Origin: an uncultured Clostridia bacterium
GTDB taxonomy: Bacteria; Bacillota; Clostridia; Monoglobales; Monoglobaceae
Direction of reading: 5' to 3'
DNA: 64,000 nucleotides
NCBI GenBank assembly: GCA_947589045.1
Contig: CANQBQ010000005.1
Coordinates: 21,358 to 85,357 of the forward strand
Positions 44,307 through 53,296 of this stretch are shown here, piece after piece (positions within the stretch are counted from its first letter, which is position 1; each line of letters opens with the position of its first letter). The position numbers and the translations under genes were made by a program. A model generated the notes under the pieces. The model was not told the origin of the DNA. It ran no database searches and was given only the letters and a program-made list of their open reading frames with translations.

Positions 44307-44877
44307 GCATTTCGAGCGCCTCTTTGTACTTTTCAAACCCGTATGCCTTATTCAAAATGTCTATCATCGCGTTTGCGCTTATTCGCGGCGGCAAATTCAG
44401 AATACGCGCCAGAGCGCGACGGCGCGCCGCACTGTCCGCTCCGCCGCTGAGTCCGTCGTCGTAGAAAGTCTGCTTTGTTATCTTCTCGCCGATGGGCGCG
44501 CCTTCCGAATTTGCAAAACGGGAGAGAATTTCGGTGAGCCTTGCATCGTCGATGCCCTCGACGCCCAAAATGCCCTCTTTGCCCGCCGTCCTCTTGCGCT
44601 TTTCCTTGCCCTCGACGCGCGGAATATATGCGTGCTTGACCTTTTCCTCGCCAAGACACTGTTTTAAATAATTTCGTATGCGAAAGCCCGCGCCGTCCGA
44701 GTCGGTGAGAATTATCACGCCTCTGTCCTTCGCGGCAGCACGTATTGAGTTTAAAAGCGCGTCGCTCCTGTATATTTCAAAACCGTCGGTGCAAATTATC
44801 GGCGCGTCGGTTATGCGTCTGAGCCGTTCACGGTCAAACCTGCCCTCAACCACAATGACCTCGTTAATGTGAAGCAA
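44284..44877 (-). CDS. rnmV: Ribonuclease M5 (5S rRNA maturation, TOPRIM nuclease)
   Basis: 197 residues if started at the TTG at 44877, which has AGGAG eight bases upstream; another TTG ten codons earlier (44907) lies inside a hairpin and is less likely. The N-terminal TOPRIM domain shows EVIVVEGRFDRERL and VIILTDSDGAGFRIRNYL, the metal-binding Glu and DxD. The C-terminal half carries the M5-specific region (KRKRTAGKEGILGVEG). The enzyme trims 5S rRNA precursors bound to ribosomal protein L18. It has its own promoter (44982-45010) and a leader hairpin. Confidence 0.93.
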   Translation of the reverse strand: MLHINEVIVVEGRFDRERLRRITDAPIICTDGFEIYRSDALLNSIRAAAKDRGVIILTDSDGAGFRIRNYLKQCLGEEKVKHAYIPRVEGKEKRKRTAGKEGILGVEGIDDARLTEILSRFANSEGAPIGEKITKQTFYDDGLSGGADSAARRRALARILNLPPRISANAMIDILNKAYGFEKYKEALEMLDKDKNI

Positions 44878-44894
44878 AATATCATCTCCTAAGC

Positions 44895-44925
44895 GAAAAA
44901 CACTCAATAAAAATATTGAGTGTTT
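44895..44925 (-). terminator. Terminator-like hairpin in the rnmV leader (possible attenuator)
   Basis: Stem AAACACTCAATA (44898-44909) with TATTGAGTGTTT (44914-44925), followed on the minus strand by Ts and, within a few bases, by the rnmV ribosome-binding site. It sits downstream of a perfect promoter, so it must be bypassed for rnmV expression. Confidence 0.55.
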
Positions 44926-44981
44926 CGGGGAAAATATTTATAAGGATAAAACAGAATGCCTTTATCTTTATTTACATATCA

Positions 44982-45010
44982 ATTATACCATTTAAAGCCC
45001 TTTTTGTCAA
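44982..45010 (-). promoter_or_regulatory. Perfect consensus promoter of rnmV
   Basis: Minus strand TTGACA (45005-45010), 17 bases, TATAAT (44982-44987). Confidence 0.7.
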
Positions 45011-45045
45011 CAATTATTTGATTATTTTTTAACGATTTTCTGCTA

Positions 45046-45074
45046 AAAATCAAGGGAGCGCACTGCGCTCCCTT
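45046..45074 (-). terminator. Terminator after ftsZ
   Basis: Stem AAGGGAGCGCA (45052-45062) with TGCGCTCCCTT (45064-45074), then GATTTTT on the minus strand. Confidence 0.85.
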
Positions 45075-45086
45075 TTATATTTATTT

Positions 45087-46226
45087 TTATTTATTTCTCA
45101 AAAACGTAGGAACGTCAATTCCGTCGTCCTCGCTCCAGCGGCTTCTGCGCGGAGCGCTTTCGCTCGATGTTCCTCTCGAGCTCGTCTCGTTTTCGGAGGA
45201 GTCCTTCTTGAGGTCGAGATTTGGGAAGGCGTCTCTGCCCGAGAACAGACCTCCGTCATTTTGCTTGTTGTTATTTCCCTCAAAGCCTGTCGCGATAACC
45301 GTGATTTGCAGGTCGTCGCCCATAGACTCATCTATAATTGCACCGATAATAATGTTGGAGTCCTCATCGCAAGCGTCGGTAATTTGCTTCGCCGCAGCCT
45401 GAACCTCCATAATTCCGAGGTCCTTGCCGCCCGTCACGTTCAGAATAACGCCCTTCGCGCCCTCAAACGTGGTTTCGACAAGCGGACTGTTGATAGCGTT
45501 CTTTGCCGCTTCCTCCGCGCGGTTCTCGCCCGACGCAACGCCGATACCCATATGCGCGAGTCCCGTGTTCTTCATAATGGTCTTAACATCCGCAAAGTCA
45601 AGGCTGATAAGACCGGGTCTTGAGATGAGGTCCGAAATACCCTGAACGCCCTGTCTCAAAATATCGTCAGCCATCTTAAACGACTCGGTAAGAGGAGTTC
45701 TCGACTCCGCAATCTCCAACAGCTTATCGTTGGGGATAACCACAAGCGTATCAACCGCGGCTTTAAGGTTTGCAACGCCTACGGCGCAGTTCTTTTCGCG
45801 GGTCTTGCCCTCGAACCAGAACGGCTTTGTAACAATTCCGACCGTAAGTATGCCCATATCCTTGGCAATCTTAGCGACAACGGGAGCCGCGCCGGTACCC
45901 GTTCCGCCGCCCATACCGGCAGTTACAAAGACCATATCCGCGCCCTTTAAAGCCGCCTCAATCTCCTCGCGGCTTTCCTCAGCCGCCTTTTCGCCGATTT
46001 CGGGCTGCGCTCCCGCGCCGAGACCCTTTGTGAGCTTTTCGCCTATCTGGATTTTCTGAGAAGCGTTTGAAAGGCTGAGGTCCTGCTTGTCCGTATTTAT
46101 CGCAATAAATTCGACGCACTTAACTCCCGCCTCTATCATTCTGTTAACGGCGTTGTTTCCGCCGCCTCCGACTCCTATAACCTTAATCTGTGCCGGATTG
46201 GTGTTCTCGGTATCAAATTCAAACAC
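45087..46226 (-). CDS. ftsZ: Cell division protein FtsZ
   Basis: 379 residues, GTG start behind GGAGGAGG. The tubulin-like GTPase core has [15 protein letters not shown], the signature [15 protein letters not shown] and the T7-loop NFD-equivalent region [12 protein letters not shown] variable acidic linker is followed by the conserved C-terminal peptide [12 protein letters not shown], which binds FtsA/SepF/EzrA partners. It forms the Z ring. ftsA, its usual neighbour, is not in this window. Confidence 0.98.
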   Translation of the reverse strand: MFEFDTENTNPAQIKVIGVGGGGNNAVNRMIEAGVKCVEFIAINTDKQDLSLSNASQKIQIGEKLTKGLGAGAQPEIGEKAAEESREEIEAALKGADMVFVTAGMGGGTGTGAAPVVAKIAKDMGILTVGIVTKPFWFEGKTREKNCAVGVANLKAAVDTLVVIPNDKLLEIAESRTPLTESFKMADDILRQGVQGISDLISRPGLISLDFADVKTIMKNTGLAHMGIGVASGENRAEEAAKNAINSPLVETTFEGAKGVILNVTGGKDLGIMEVQAAAKQITDACDEDSNIIIGAIIDESMGDDLQITVIATGFEGNNNKQNDGGLFSGRDAFPNLDLKKDSSENETSSRGTSSESAPRRSRWSEDDGIDVPTFLRNK

Positions 46227-46385
46227 TGTCCTTTTCCTCCTCCATTATTACTGAATATCGCTGAATATTACAACGAACCGTTTTTTTATCCAAGCGGTGC
46301 TTGTCCGTACTCCGAAAACGCAGGACGCGCTCGCCGAGGCGGACAATTCTCCGTGCGTTTCGACATTTTAAAATCATTACAGTTT

Positions 46386-46414
46386 ATTATAACATTATTT
46401 TTTTTCATTGTAAA
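46386..46414 (-). promoter_or_regulatory. Predicted promoter of ftsZ
   Basis: Minus strand TTTACA (46409-46414), 17 bases, TATAAT (46386-46391). The gap 46227-46492 otherwise holds a leader of about 150 bases with no recognised element. Confidence 0.55.
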
Positions 46415-46492
46415 TACATAATTTCAAAAAATTTCAAAAATGTTTCAGGAATGTTACAATTCCGTTACAAAACGGCTGATATTTTTTGAAAA

Positions 46493-46876
46493 CTATTCCT
46501 TTTGGGGCGCGTTTTCGGAAGTTTCGGAGCCGCCGTTCCTCTTTTGCATATATCTGTCGAGCAGTATATGCCTTATATCCGAGAAATTGTTAAAAATCCT
46601 CACTCCGAATACCACCACCGCCGCAAGCGACAAATTTACGCCGAGCTTGTTTCCTATGTATGTCAAAAGTATTGCCAAAGCCGAGTTTGCGAAAAAGCCG
46701 CTTATAAAAACGTATATGTTAAACTTTCCCGCAAGCCTCGCGCGAGTACCGCCGAAAACGGTGTCGAGCGCGGCTATAATTCCGACCGCAATATAAATCA
46801 TCTGGTCGCCGCTCAAGCCGTAAGGTACAAGCAAAGCCGCGGCTACGCCTATCAAAACCGCTATAACCAAAATCAT
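46493..46876 (-). CDS. sbp: Small basic protein family membrane protein (DUF1290)
   Basis: 127 residues with about four transmembrane helices and the family-typical ALDTVFGGTRARLAGKFN and VVVFGVRIFNNFSDIRH. Conserved between ftsQ and ftsZ in many Firmicutes; its function is unknown. It overlaps the DUF881 gene by four bases. Confidence 0.92.
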   Translation of the reverse strand: MILVIAVLIGVAAALLVPYGLSGDQMIYIAVGIIAALDTVFGGTRARLAGKFNIYVFISGFFANSALAILLTYIGNKLGVNLSLAAVVVFGVRIFNNFSDIRHILLDRYMQKRNGGSETSENAPQKE

Positions 46877-47625
46877 TTTTGCTCCGCCTCCTCTGCCGCC
46901 GACGCATATTTAAACGACGTCGCGCCCGTGTACCTTCCTATCTTCACCTTGTCGTCGCGCTTTACCGTGACTTCTATGCCGTAAAGCCCTACCTGGTCTA
47001 TCGCGCCGCCCGAAATTCTCAGCGCGCTCTCGAGCGTATCGGGGTCGCCTATCGCGCGAATTACGAACGGAGCGGCGCATTTGGTGTTGTTTACGCTGAC
47101 GGTCGGGCCAGCACATCTTATTTCGCTTGTCGCCGTAATTCGCTCATCGTTCAGCGAGAGAGCCTCCGCGCCCGACGCGCGAAGCTCGTTTAAGAACATC
47201 AGAAGCTGGTCGTCGTGGACTATTCCGAAATTTTTGTCCATAACAAAGCCGTCCACGACCCCGCTCTGCACATTTGACGCGTCCTTTAGCTCCACGATTA
47301 TGCCGCTTCCCTCGACGTCGGTAAGCCCCGCAAACATCTCCGCCCTGCCGAGGTCGGCGCGCAGAAGTTCGTCCGAATTTTGCTCCTGCGCCGAAAGCTG
47401 TTGTCTGTAATTCTCGATTTGAGATTTAAGCTCGCTGTTTTCCTCGCTCAGCGAATTGCTCTTGTCCATCGCACTTTTAAGCTCGGACTGAAGCGTGTCT
47501 ATTCTCGATGAAATCTCGGTTTCTCCCGCCGCGTTGTGCACTCCCTTTATCTGCCAGCATATCGTAAAGCTCAGCACCATAACAACAAACGCCATCGGAA
47601 GCTGAAATTTGTACTTCTTGCTCAT
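46873..47625 (-). CDS. DUF881 family division-cluster protein (YlxW/YlxX-like)
   Basis: 250 residues: one N-terminal transmembrane helix, a coiled coil about 35-85 (LQSELKSAMDKSNSLSEEN), then the extracytoplasmic DUF881 domain (GSGIIVELKDAS, LLMFLNELRASGAEALSLN, CAAPFVIRAIGDP). It overlaps ftsQ and sbp by four bases each. The precise role is unknown; its genomic position indicates cell division or envelope assembly. Confidence 0.92.
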   Translation of the reverse strand: MSKKYKFQLPMAFVVMVLSFTICWQIKGVHNAAGETEISSRIDTLQSELKSAMDKSNSLSEENSELKSQIENYRQQLSAQEQNSDELLRADLGRAEMFAGLTDVEGSGIIVELKDASNVQSGVVDGFVMDKNFGIVHDDQLLMFLNELRASGAEALSLNDERITATSEIRCAGPTVSVNNTKCAAPFVIRAIGDPDTLESALRISGGAIDQVGLYGIEVTVKRDDKVKIGRYTGATSFKYASAAEEAEQK

Positions 47626-48536
47626 TCGTCCTCTCCTTCCGCGCCGCCCTCGTCCGTACTTTCGGGACTTTCACTGCTGTTTGGTTCTTCACTGCCTTCG
47701 GGGTCTGCGCTGCTTTCGGGATTTTCGCTGCTTTCGGGGTCTGCCGTGGGCTTTTCTTCAGGCTTGTAGCTTCTGACCGACAAGTCCGCGGCACGGTAGT
47801 CGAGCGTAACGCTTTCGTATGGCGACAGCTTCTCGTCTATAACCTTTTTAATGAATTTTATTCTGTAATCCAAATCGTCCCCGTCGCCGAGCAAAATCTG
47901 CATTCTGTCGCCGAGCATAATTTCCATATTGTTTAAATCCGATGTATCTATACTCGCGGTTTTGCCGAGCAAATCGTTTTCGTCGAGAAGCTCCATAAGA
48001 TTGAGAGCCATCGCAAACACGGGGTTGCCGTCTGTCGGTATCTGCTCGCCCACCTTCGCTTCCACAATGTCAAACCCCTCAAGCAGCGTGGCATTGTAAT
48101 CGTCGGGATTTTCAATCATCTCAAGTATTCTGCCGTCCATACTTATCAGAGCGAACCCCTCGTTACAGCTAACGCACGCCACACTCTGCGCCTCGCCGAA
48201 TACGATTTTTATTTTGTTGGGGAAAACGCGGCGCGCCTCCGCACTCTTGGCATACGGTATCGACATTATCGCCTTCTCTACCTTGGATATGTCTGTCGCA
48301 AAAATATTTTTTCCGATTTGAATACCGCTCGCCGCGATTATTTCGTCGTCCGAGATTTTATGCTCGCTGTAAATATCCGAGCGCACTATAACCACTCCGC
48401 TTATATTGAAAAACGGAGCGAAAAATATGAACGCGGCAATACCGAGCAGTACCGCAAGTATCGCAAATATTTGCAGTCTGCGCTTTAACGCCCTTTTTCT
48501 TCTCGCCTGATTTTGGCTCGTTCTCGTTTGTTTCAA
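47622..48536 (-). CDS. ftsQ: Cell division protein FtsQ/DivIB
   Basis: 304 residues: basic cytoplasmic tail, one transmembrane helix (about 25-50), a POTRA domain starting FNISGVVIVRSDIYSEHKIS, a beta domain, and an acidic Pro/Ser/Glu-rich C-terminal tail of ESPES/EPNSS type. It forms a complex with FtsL and DivIC at the division site. The tail is encoded by repetitive sequence and probably varies between strains. Confidence 0.93.
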   Translation of the reverse strand: MKQTRTSQNQARRKRALKRRLQIFAILAVLLGIAAFIFFAPFFNISGVVIVRSDIYSEHKISDDEIIAASGIQIGKNIFATDISKVEKAIMSIPYAKSAEARRVFPNKIKIVFGEAQSVACVSCNEGFALISMDGRILEMIENPDDYNATLLEGFDIVEAKVGEQIPTDGNPVFAMALNLMELLDENDLLGKTASIDTSDLNNMEIMLGDRMQILLGDGDDLDYRIKFIKKVIDEKLSPYESVTLDYRAADLSVRSYKPEEKPTADPESSENPESSADPEGSEEPNSSESPESTDEGGAEGEDE

Positions 48537-48569
48537 AGCTATCCTTCCTTTTTTCTGCTTTTCCTGCGT

Positions 48570-49832
48570 TTACTCCGACGCCCTGATTATATCTCCGCCC
48601 AAGCGCGAAAACGCGCTCTCTATACTCTCGTATCCGCGGTCTATATGTGAAACTCCGCAAATCTCGCTCTGTCCGCGCGCCGCAAGAGCCGCCACCGTGA
48701 GCGCCGCGCCGCCGCGCAAATCCGCCGCCGTAACGGGAGCGCCGAGCAGACCGCCGTTTCCGTGTACCACCGCGACGCGTCCATCAATTTTAATGTCCGC
48801 GCCCATACGCAAAAGCTCGCCCGCGTGCTTAAAGCGATTTTCAAATATGGTTTCGATAAACATTGTCGTACCCGCCGCCATACACATAGCCGCCATAAAC
48901 GGAGCTTGTATATCGGTCGGAAAGCCCGGATAGGGCAGTGTCTTTATCCTGTCTATCGAAAAGAGATGTTCGCCGCGCTTTATTCTGAGCGTGTCGCCTC
49001 TTACGTCTATTTCACAGCCCGCGTCCTCAAGCATTGAGATAACTATTCCTATATGCTCCGCGCACACATTTTCAAGCAAAACGTCTCCGCCGCACGCCGC
49101 CGCCGCGCACATATATGTTGCCGCGGCTATTCGGTCGGGTATTATACGGTGCTGTGCCGCGCGGAGCTTTTTAACTCCGCGTATCACTATCTCCTCTGTT
49201 CCCGCGCCCGAAACGTCCGCGCCGATAGCGTTTAAAAACCTTTGCAGGTCTGCGATTTCGGGCTCTCGCGCCGCATTTGAAATTACGGTAGTGCCGTTCG
49301 CGGTCGCGCTGAGAAGCATTATATTTTCGGTAGCCCCCACGCTGGGCAGGAGCAGGTTTATCCTCTGCGGCTTTATATCGTCTACGCCGCACTTTATGTG
49401 TCCGTGCAGCTCGGTTATCTTAACTCCCATCTGGCGGAACGCCTTAAGATGCAGGTCTATCGGTCTTGCGCCCAGCTCGCATCCGCCGGGATAGCTTATG
49501 TCGGCGCGGCGCATACGCGCGATTATCGCACCGAGAAACATAACCGACGAGCGCATTTCCCGCATAAGATGGTCGGGTATCTCAAACCGACATATATTTC
49601 TTGTATCTATGTACGCCGTGCGCTCATCCTTATCATATTTTACACTTCCGCCAAGGCACTCTATTATTTTAAACGCGCTTTTCACGTCCGAAAGGTCGGG
49701 ACAATCGCGTATCACACATTCATCCTCACAAAGAATTGTGGCGGCGAGTATCGGCAGAACCGAATTTTTTGCGCCGTGGACGCGTATCCTCCCGTCCAGC
49801 CGCCTGCCGCCGTTTACAATCAGTTTATCCAA
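48570..49832 (-). CDS. murA: UDP-N-acetylglucosamine 1-carboxyvinyltransferase
   Basis: 420 residues from the TTG at 49832, chosen because GGAGGT lies seven bases upstream and the protein then begins in the canonical way (DKLIVNGGRRLDGRIRVHGAKNS); the frame is open to 49898. The catalytic Cys is in GGCELGARPIDLH. It transfers enolpyruvate to UDP-GlcNAc, the first committed step of peptidoglycan synthesis and the target of fosfomycin, which this Cys-containing enzyme should be sensitive to. Confidence 0.95.
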   Translation of the reverse strand: MDKLIVNGGRRLDGRIRVHGAKNSVLPILAATILCEDECVIRDCPDLSDVKSAFKIIECLGGSVKYDKDERTAYIDTRNICRFEIPDHLMREMRSSVMFLGAIIARMRRADISYPGGCELGARPIDLHLKAFRQMGVKITELHGHIKCGVDDIKPQRINLLLPSVGATENIMLLSATANGTTVISNAAREPEIADLQRFLNAIGADVSGAGTEEIVIRGVKKLRAAQHRIIPDRIAAATYMCAAAACGGDVLLENVCAEHIGIVISMLEDAGCEIDVRGDTLRIKRGEHLFSIDRIKTLPYPGFPTDIQAPFMAAMCMAAGTTMFIETIFENRFKHAGELLRMGADIKIDGRVAVVHGNGGLLGAPVTAADLRGGAALTVAALAARGQSEICGVSHIDRGYESIESAFSRLGGDIIRASE

Positions 49833-49912
49833 GTAACACACCTCCGAAATTGCCGCAAGCAATATGTATAATAAATATATATACATATTATGCCGCAACC
49901 GAAAAGTGTGTT

Positions 49913-51016
49913 CTATATCAACTCCTTCATAACGTCATAAATACGTTCGGCAGCATTTTTTATTCCGAGTTTTTCGGACGAGGCTCTCATTTTCAGGAGC
50001 GTTTCCCTGTCCTTCAAAATCCCGTCTATCGCCGCGCCGAGCGACTCCGCCGAGAGCTTATCCTCGGTCACTATGACCGCCGCTCCCGCCTTTTCCATCG
50101 CCCGCGCGTTATACATCTGATGATTTCCCGCCACATACGGCGAGGGTACAAGCACGGCGGGCTTCCCGACCGCCGTCAGCTCGCTTATCGTACTTCCTGC
50201 GCGGGACACCACCAAATCGGCGGCGTTCAGCGCAATATCCATATCATATATATATTCCGTGACCTGTATATCCGGATACTTTTCAAGGTCAAGCCCGTTT
50301 GACTTTATCCTCTCCATAACCGAGTTATACTGATTATTTTTTCCCGTTCCCATTAAAATCCGATACTCTCCGCGCTCCGCCTCCCGACATATCCAATCGG
50401 CAACGGCGGCGTTGAAGTCGCGCGCGCCCAGGCTTCCGCCAAACGCGAGTATAAGCGGTCGGTCGTCAAGCCCCATTTTGCGTCTCGCCTCAAACGCGCT
50501 CGTCGACAGTATCGACGGACGCACGGGATTGCCCGTAACCACAATTTTCCCGTGTTTCTTTATGTACTCCTGCGCCCCGTCAATTCCGAGGGCTACCGTG
50601 TCGGCAAACCGAGCCAGTATTCGCGTCGTGACCCCGGGAAAGCCGTTCGACTCGTGTATCACCGTCGGCACCTTGAGCCGAGCCGCCGCATATACCACGG
50701 GTCCCGACACATATCCGCCCGTGCCGAGAACAACATCGGGCTTAAAGCGTTTGATTATTTTCTTTGAGTTTCGTATGCTGAGCGGCAGTTCGATAAAATT
50801 TTTGAAGTTCTGAAGCTCAAACCGCCTTTCAAAGCCGTGTATCTTTATGTATTCTATGTCGTAGCCGCGTCGGGGAACAAAATCGCTTTCCATTCCGTCC
50901 CGCGTGCCGACAAACAAAATTTCGCAGTCCTTATCTCGAGAACGCGCAAAGTCCGCAACCGCTATCGCGGGGTTGACGTGACCTGCCGTACCTCCGCCCG
51001 CAAACAATATCCTCAT
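49913..51016 (-). CDS. murG: MurG, lipid II-forming N-acetylglucosaminyltransferase
   Basis: 367 residues. Glycine-rich FAGGGTAGHVNPAIA at the N-terminus and the UDP-binding C-domain with AFGGSLGARDFN and VVSRAGSTISELTA, both typical GT28 motifs. It adds GlcNAc to lipid I on the inner face of the membrane. It follows ftsW by 66 bases. Confidence 0.97.
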   Translation of the reverse strand: MRILFAGGGTAGHVNPAIAVADFARSRDKDCEILFVGTRDGMESDFVPRRGYDIEYIKIHGFERRFELQNFKNFIELPLSIRNSKKIIKRFKPDVVLGTGGYVSGPVVYAAARLKVPTVIHESNGFPGVTTRILARFADTVALGIDGAQEYIKKHGKIVVTGNPVRPSILSTSAFEARRKMGLDDRPLILAFGGSLGARDFNAAVADWICREAERGEYRILMGTGKNNQYNSVMERIKSNGLDLEKYPDIQVTEYIYDMDIALNAADLVVSRAGSTISELTAVGKPAVLVPSPYVAGNHQMYNARAMEKAGAAVIVTEDKLSAESLGAAIDGILKDRETLLKMRASSEKLGIKNAAERIYDVMKELI

Positions 51017-51082
51017 AAAAATCTCCTATCTCCGCTTCGCCGCCCAATATAGACAGACGGCGTTATTTGATAAAGACACGCT

Positions 51083-52249
51083 TTAAATCGGTTTTGTGTA
51101 GCGCGATATACTGAGCAGTATTCCGACCTCTATGAAGTTAAACAGCAAAGCCGTGCCGCCGTAGCTGAAAAACGGAAGCGGTATGCCCGTAACCGGCATC
51201 GACGAGGTGACGACCGCAATGTTTAATATTACCTGAATTGCAATCATAGAGGTGATGCCCGCCGCGGTAAGCGTACCGAACAGGTCAGGCGCGTGCCTTG
51301 CAATTTTTATGCCCCTGTAAATAAACATTATGAACAGCACTATTACCAATATAACGCCGATAAGACCCAGCTCCTCGGCAAGAATTGAAAATATGAAATC
51401 GTTTTGAGGCTCGGGGATAAACAAGAATTTCTGACGGCTCTTGCCGAGACCCAGCCCCAGTATGCCGCCCGAGCCTATGGCATAGAGCGACTGAATTATC
51501 TGATAGCCCGTACCCTGAGTGTCAGACCACGGGTCCAAAAACGTGAACACGCGCTGAAGTACATAAGGCTGAACTATTACCAAAGCGACCGCACCGACAA
51601 GCAGCGGTATCGCGAGTCCCACAAAATGCTTTATCTTCGCGCCCGCCGCAATCAGAATAACTCCCGACGTGAGCGTTATTATGAGCACGCAGCTGTTGTG
51701 CGGCTCGAGTATTATAAGACCGTCGAACAAGCCCACGACCAGAAGATACGGAAGCAGACCGTGCGTAAAAGATTTCAGACGGACGTAATTTTTTGAGAGG
51801 CTGTGCGAAAGCAGAAGTATCACTCCGAGCTTTGCCGCCTCGTCCGCCTGAAACGTGGTTATTCCGAGGTTTATCCAGCGGCGCGCGCCGTTTAGCTTAA
51901 TTCCTATGCCGGGTATAAGCACCGCGACCAAAAGCAAAAGGCAAACCGCGGTAATCAAAATTATATGCTTGCTCAGATTTTTGTAATCATAGAAAATCAT
52001 AAACGCCATAGCGACCATGCCTACAATCGCCCATATAAACTGATACTTGAAATAGTACGCGCTGTCGCCCTTTTGATATATGTATGCGGACGGACTGCTC
52101 GCGCTGTACACCATTATAAGCCCGAACGCCAAAAGCGCTATTGCGATAGCCAAAAGCTGATAGTCCATCGCGTGCGCTCTGTTCAATGCGGGTGTATTTT
52201 TATCATTTGCCTTTTTTTCTTTTACACGGAACGCATATGCACGAGCCAT
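51083..52249 (-). CDS. ftsW: FtsW/SpoVE/RodA-type lipid II polymerase
   Basis: 388 residues with ten transmembrane helices; the SEDS signature region is GGTALLFNFIEVGILLSISR near the C-terminus, with the catalytic-loop Asp in TFQADEAAKLG. SEDS glycosyltransferases polymerise glycan strands together with a class B PBP, here the PASTA-type PBP of the same cluster. The start ATG follows AGGAGG. It is directly downstream of mraY, where murD normally intervenes. Confidence 0.95.
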   Translation of the reverse strand: MARAYAFRVKEKKANDKNTPALNRAHAMDYQLLAIAIALLAFGLIMVYSASSPSAYIYQKGDSAYYFKYQFIWAIVGMVAMAFMIFYDYKNLSKHIILITAVCLLLLVAVLIPGIGIKLNGARRWINLGITTFQADEAAKLGVILLLSHSLSKNYVRLKSFTHGLLPYLLVVGLFDGLIILEPHNSCVLIITLTSGVILIAAGAKIKHFVGLAIPLLVGAVALVIVQPYVLQRVFTFLDPWSDTQGTGYQIIQSLYAIGSGGILGLGLGKSRQKFLFIPEPQNDFIFSILAEELGLIGVILVIVLFIMFIYRGIKIARHAPDLFGTLTAAGITSMIAIQVILNIAVVTSSMPVTGIPLPFFSYGGTALLFNFIEVGILLSISRYTKPI

Positions 52250-52267
52250 ATAATATCCTCCTGTATT

Positions 52268-53284
52268 TTAAAGTATAGCCAAATACGCGACGGCGCAAAG
52301 TGCCGCGGTTATAAAGGTAAACACCGCGACCACCTTCCTCTCGCTCCAGCCGCACATCTCAAAATGATGGTGCAAGGGGCTCATCTTAAACACTCTTTTG
52401 CCCGTCTTTTTGTAGACGGTCACCTGAATTATAACCGAAAGCGTTTCGCAGATATACACGAAGCCGACCAAAATCAATATGAGCGGATTTCCGAGCACGA
52501 CAGCCATAGAAGCGACCGCGCCGCCCAGGAAAAGGGAGCCGGTGTCACCCATAAAAACCTTCGCGGGATATTTGTTGTAGAGTAAAAATCCCAGCAGTCC
52601 GCCGAAAAGAGCCGCCGCAAAGGACGCCGCGCCCGCGTATGTCTCCGGCGCCCCGCTAAATTCGGAGGGCAGACTCGCGGCAAACATAAACGCCGCACAG
52701 AAAAACAGCGAAACTATCGCCGTGACCGATGACGCCAAGCCGTCAAGCCCGTCGGTCAAATTTACGCTGTTGACGCCGCCGAGCATAACAAACAGCACAA
52801 GCGGAATATAAAAAACTCCGAGGCTCAGCGTTTTATCGGTAAACGGAATAAAAATCTCGCTCTTCATCGGAGCGTAAAAATACGCCCACACCGTAAACAG
52901 CACAGCCACGACAGCCTGCGCGAGAAACTTCTGTTTTTCGTTAAGTCCCAAGTTCCTCTTTTTTACAACCTTTATGTAGTCGTCGATAAATCCGACCGCG
53001 CCGAAGCCGAGAGAGGTCAGCAAAACCGCCGCCGCCTGCGAAAAGTCGGCATTACCTCCGCCGAACAGACCTACGCAGCTTTGCAGAATAACGGTAATGA
53101 TTATTGCCGCGATAAATATAATTCCTCCCATTGTCGGCGTACCCGACTTATTTTTGTGCCACGACGGACCTACCTCGCGTATTTCCTGCCCGAATTTCAA
53201 CCTGCGGAGCATCGGTATAAAAATCACTCCGAAAAGCGCAGCAAGCACAAATGCCGCCGCCGCACATAAAATTAAAGCTGTCAT
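52268..53284 (-). CDS. mraY: Phospho-MurNAc-pentapeptide translocase MraY
   Basis: 338 residues, ten transmembrane helices, with GFIDDYIKV, NLTDGLDGLASS and MGDTGSLFLGG, the Mg2+/UDP-binding aspartate motifs, and the C-terminal SPLHHHFEMCGWSE histidine loop. It makes lipid I from UDP-MurNAc-pentapeptide and undecaprenyl phosphate. Confidence 0.98.
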   Translation of the reverse strand: MTALILCAAAAFVLAALFGVIFIPMLRRLKFGQEIREVGPSWHKNKSGTPTMGGIIFIAAIIITVILQSCVGLFGGGNADFSQAAAVLLTSLGFGAVGFIDDYIKVVKKRNLGLNEKQKFLAQAVVAVLFTVWAYFYAPMKSEIFIPFTDKTLSLGVFYIPLVLFVMLGGVNSVNLTDGLDGLASSVTAIVSLFFCAAFMFAASLPSEFSGAPETYAGAASFAAALFGGLLGFLLYNKYPAKVFMGDTGSLFLGGAVASMAVVLGNPLILILVGFVYICETLSVIIQVTVYKKTGKRVFKMSPLHHHFEMCGWSERKVVAVFTFITAALCAVAYLAIL

Positions 53285-53296
53285 TTGAATTTCTCC

